From UBA7236 sp964638865 (GTDB taxonomy: Bacteria > Bacteroidota > Bacteroidia > Chitinophagales > BACL12): a stretch of DNA of 7,857 nt. Below are positions 6,197 through 7,857 of the stretch, one piece after another. Every line of letters starts with the position of its first letter. The first letter of the stretch is position 1. The notes under the pieces are model-generated. The model saw only the letters and a list, made by a program, of their open reading frames with translations. It made no database searches and had not been told where the DNA came from. The stretch lies in the NCBI GenBank assembly GCA_964638865.1, contig CAZXBG010000164.1, positions 1-7,857 of the forward strand. Direction: 5' to 3'. A program made the position numbers and the translations under genes.

Positions 6197-7093
6197 TTGG
6201 CAGCAAACTATTCCATTCGCGATCTGGAAACGCTTTCCGGCATTAAGGCTCATACTATTCGTATCTGGGAGCAGCGATACCATATTCTTAAGGCGCACAG
6301 AACCGACACAAATATTCGGGTTTATACAGAAACGGAACTCAAATACATGATGAGTCTGGCTTTGCTTAACCGAAATGGATATAAAATATCTAAGCTTGCT
6401 ATTCTTTCACAGGCTGAAATTTCTGACCTCGTTGAACAGATGGTGAATGAACCCATTGAATTTCACAATCAGATCGAAAGTTTAACTATTGCTGCAATTG
6501 AATATAATGAAGAGAAATTCGACCGCATTCTCAATACCTGTATTCTTCAAATGGGATTTGAGAATACGGTTAAAAAAATCGTTTTTCCTTTTTTAGAAAA
6601 GATCGGATTGTTGTGGGTATCAGGCACTGTAATAGCCTCACAGGAGCACTTTATGACAAATTTGTTGCGTCAAAAATTCATTGTTGCAATCGATGGACAT
6701 CCCCTCCAAATCAATTCAGGATCTAAAACATTTTTACTTTTTCTGCCGAATTCGGAGTGGCATGAATTGTCGCTCTTATTTCTCAATTATCTGCTCCGTT
6801 CCTCAAATCATAAGGTTGTTTATTTAGGTCCCAGTGTACCAATTGACGATGTTATTAACGCCGGTGAAAGTATTAAACCGGATGGATTTTATACAATACT
6901 CACCGGTCAGCCTAATGGCTACCTGATCGGCGACTATCTCAATAAACTGGCAAACCATTTCCCTGCATCCAAGGTATTTGTCAGCGGGCCTCAGGTTATG
7001 CATCCAATAAAAGGTCTTGCACCTAATGTCTTCATTCTGAATGACTTGAACACAGTAATAACACAAGTGGAAGTATTCTTCGAAGAGAAATAA
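6197..7093 (+). CDS. MerR-family regulator with B12-binding (CarH/LitR-type) domain
   Basis: A 298-residue regulator. Residues about 5-70 form a MerR winged helix (SIRDLETLSGI, IRIWEQRY at 21-28, R41-V-Y43). Residues about 90-165 match the CarH helical cap, and about 178-298 the cobalamin-binding Rossmann domain. By comparison with Thermus CarH, W140, E150 and H151 match the W-x9-E-H cap motif, H189 in SEWHELS matches the lower cobalt ligand, and YLGPSVP (209-215) is the conserved loop. The residue after the Trp is V141, where Thermus CarH has His132, the second cobalt ligand after light. Such proteins repress promoters in the dark with adenosylcobalamin and release them in light. The start is TTG at 6197: an in-frame stop lies at 6173-6175, and the first ATG (6347) would remove most of the DNA-binding domain. 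The ECF sigma gene follows, as with LitR/LitS. Confidence 0.88.
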   Translation: MAANYSIRDLETLSGIKAHTIRIWEQRYHILKAHRTDTNIRVYTETELKYMMSLALLNRNGYKISKLAILSQAEISDLVEQMVNEPIEFHNQIESLTIAAIEYNEEKFDRILNTCILQMGFENTVKKIVFPFLEKIGLLWVSGTVIASQEHFMTNLLRQKFIVAIDGHPLQINSGSKTFLLFLPNSEWHELSLLFLNYLLRSSNHKVVYLGPSVPIDDVINAGESIKPDGFYTILTGQPNGYLIGDYLNKLANHFPASKVFVSGPQVMHPIKGLAPNVFILNDLNTVITQVEVFFEEK

Positions 7094-7099
7094 TTATTT

Positions 7100-7165
7100 T
7101 GTTTAACAAAAGTAAAAAATAGTTAAACAAAAATTTGGAGGATTCATTTTATTCCCTCAACTTTG
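7100..7165 (+). promoter_or_regulatory. Sigma factor promoter with the same GTTTAAC-N14-GTTAAAC operator
   Basis: GTTTAAC (7101-7107) and GTTAAAC (7122-7128) are separated by 14 nt. With flanks they read T-GTTTAAC-N14-GTTAAAC-AAA (7100-7131), the same arms, spacing and flanking bases as upstream of the MerR gene. The spacer sequences of the two sites differ, so the conservation is in the arms. Directly downstream, TTTG (7134-7137) and CAACTTTG (7158-7165), 20 nt apart, form a good Bacteroidota -33/-7 promoter with one mismatch in the -7 box. Transcription would start about 15 nt before the ATG at 7184. The operator thus abuts the -33 side here, rather than straddling the -7 box as at the merR gene. 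Confidence 0.55.
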
Positions 7166-7183
7166 TTAAAAATTTGAAGAAAT

Positions 7184-7699
7184 ATGAAGAACACTGAATT
7201 TCAATCGCACATTATCCAATTAAAGGCTCCTCTCAGAACCTTTGCCATGAATTTGACCAGAGATAGGGATGACGCACTTGACCTCGTTCAGGAAACCTAT
7301 ATTCGCGCTTTAACAAACGAAGATAAATTTCATGAAGGAACCAACCTTAAAGCTTGGTTGCTCACAATCATGAAAAATATTTTTATAAATAATTACCGCA
7401 AATCCTCCAAAAGAAATACGATAGTTGATATTTCAGAAAATCTTTTTCTCATCAATTCATCGGAGGCCGTTACAGGCAATCAGGCTGAAAATGATTTTGT
7501 AATGAAGGATCTCGCAATGGCGGTAAATAGCCTCGATGCAGAATATAAAAAACCATTCATTATGCACTTCAACGGTTTTAAATACGAAGAGATTGCAGAA
7601 GATATGAAACTCCCTCTGGGCACCATAAAAAGTCGCATCTTTTTTGCAAGAAAACAAATGAAAGATTATTTGAAGAGTAAAGGATTTGAAAGAAATTGA
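7184..7699 (+). CDS. ECF (sigma-70 family) RNA polymerase sigma factor
   Basis: A 171-residue sigma factor with only domains 2 and 4, the ECF layout. Region 2 spans about residues 11-75, with the core-binding segment DLVQETYIRAL (33-43) and NLKAWLLTIMKNIFINNYRK (54-73). Region 4 spans about 110-165 and ends in the helix-turn-helix around YEEIAEDMKLPLGTIKSRIF (134-153). The linker (about 76-108) is normal in length. The ATG at 7184 follows an AAGAAAT leader with at best a weak ribosome site. No anti-sigma gene (for example a ChrR-like zinc cupin) lies on either side within the window. Control by the neighbouring MerR through the 7100-7131 inverted repeat is therefore likely, analogous to LitS under LitR in Streptomyces. 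Its targets may include the lipid genes here, which is an inference; no matching promoter was found in front of them. Confidence 0.92.
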   Translation: MKNTEFQSHIIQLKAPLRTFAMNLTRDRDDALDLVQETYIRALTNEDKFHEGTNLKAWLLTIMKNIFINNYRKSSKRNTIVDISENLFLINSSEAVTGNQAENDFVMKDLAMAVNSLDAEYKKPFIMHFNGFKYEEIAEDMKLPLGTIKSRIFFARKQMKDYLKSKGFERN

Positions 7700-7730
7700 G
7701 ATTGAATAGTTGAGAGCGGCGCAAAATCTC

Positions 7731-7747
7731 CATACCAATTTGGTATG
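7731..7747. repeat. Perfect hairpin CATACCAA-T-TTGGTATG
   Basis: Eight-base arms (7731-7738 and 7740-7747) are perfectly complementary around a single T, or form a 6-bp stem with a 5-nt loop in RNA. It begins 32 nt after the sigma factor stop. There is no T-run directly after it on either strand, so it is not a standard intrinsic terminator. It could still act as an mRNA 3' end stabiliser or a protein site. Confidence 0.5.
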
Positions 7748-7752
7748 CAGGC

Positions 7753-7830
7753 GCACGAATAAAAAATAAGAGCCTAAATTTTAAAATACAAACAACCACT
7801 TCCCTTCGGCTGTTCATTCGTGCATTCGTG
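7753..7830. repeat. CATTCGTG tandem pair and distant inverted copy
   Basis: CATTCGTG occurs twice in tandem at 7815-7822 and 7823-7830, followed by a T-run (7835-7841). GCACGAAT at 7753-7760 is the exact reverse complement of ATTCGTGC at 7816-7823, so the whole can fold as a stem with a loop of about 55 nt. This lies in the non-coding 158 nt after the sigma factor gene. No gene is visible in that end region. Confidence 0.55.
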
Positions 7831-7857
7831 GCAACTTTTTTTACCCCACAATACGGA

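Noticed and set aside
7731..7747. Intrinsic terminator for the sigma factor gene
   Set aside because: The hairpin is not followed by a T-run on either strand; kept only as an inverted repeat.

Overview
The window is AT-rich DNA that most likely comes from a Bacteroidota bacterium. The evidence is a secreted protein ending in a type IX secretion (Por) sorting domain, several boxes of the Bacteroidota sigma-A form TAnnTTTG, gene starts without clear Shine-Dalgarno sequences, and protein families usual in that phylum. No RNA gene, CRISPR array, insertion sequence or phage gene was seen.

Layout. Positions 1-137 (minus strand) hold the first 45 codons of an unrecognised membrane protein that runs off the left edge. 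Positions 138-792 are non-coding and are dominated by several families of 7-bp tandem repeats. Positions 793-3880 are a tight plus-strand operon: a CFA/coclaurine-N-methyltransferase-like SAM methyltransferase, an FAD-dependent amine-oxidase-like oxidoreductase (2 nt downstream) and a DUF1365 protein (4-nt ATGA overlap). After 166 nt comes a second cyclopropane-fatty-acid-synthase-family methyltransferase (4047-5255). Then follow a secreted thioredoxin-like protein with a T9SS tail (5334-6095), a MerR regulator with a CarH/LitR-type B12-binding domain (6197-7093), and an ECF sigma factor (7184-7699). The last 158 nt hold short inverted and direct repeats and no gene.

How it fits together (inference). 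FAD oxidoreductase + DUF1365 + CFA-like methyltransferase is a known gene set; in alphaproteobacteria it belongs to the singlet-oxygen (sigma-E/ChrR) response and is linked to methyl-branched and furan fatty acids. Here it sits beside a B12 photoreceptor-type MerR and an ECF sigma factor, a pairing that recalls LitR/LitS of Streptomyces. The likely theme is light- or photo-oxidation-controlled modification of membrane fatty acids.

The most notable observation is that the promoter regions of both regulator genes carry the same inverted repeat with the same spacing, TGTTTAAC-N14-GTTAAACAAA (6149-6180 and 7100-7131). This is a strong candidate operator for the MerR protein. The second methyltransferase also lacks two residues that hold bicarbonate in true cyclopropane synthases, which suggests methylation without ring closure.
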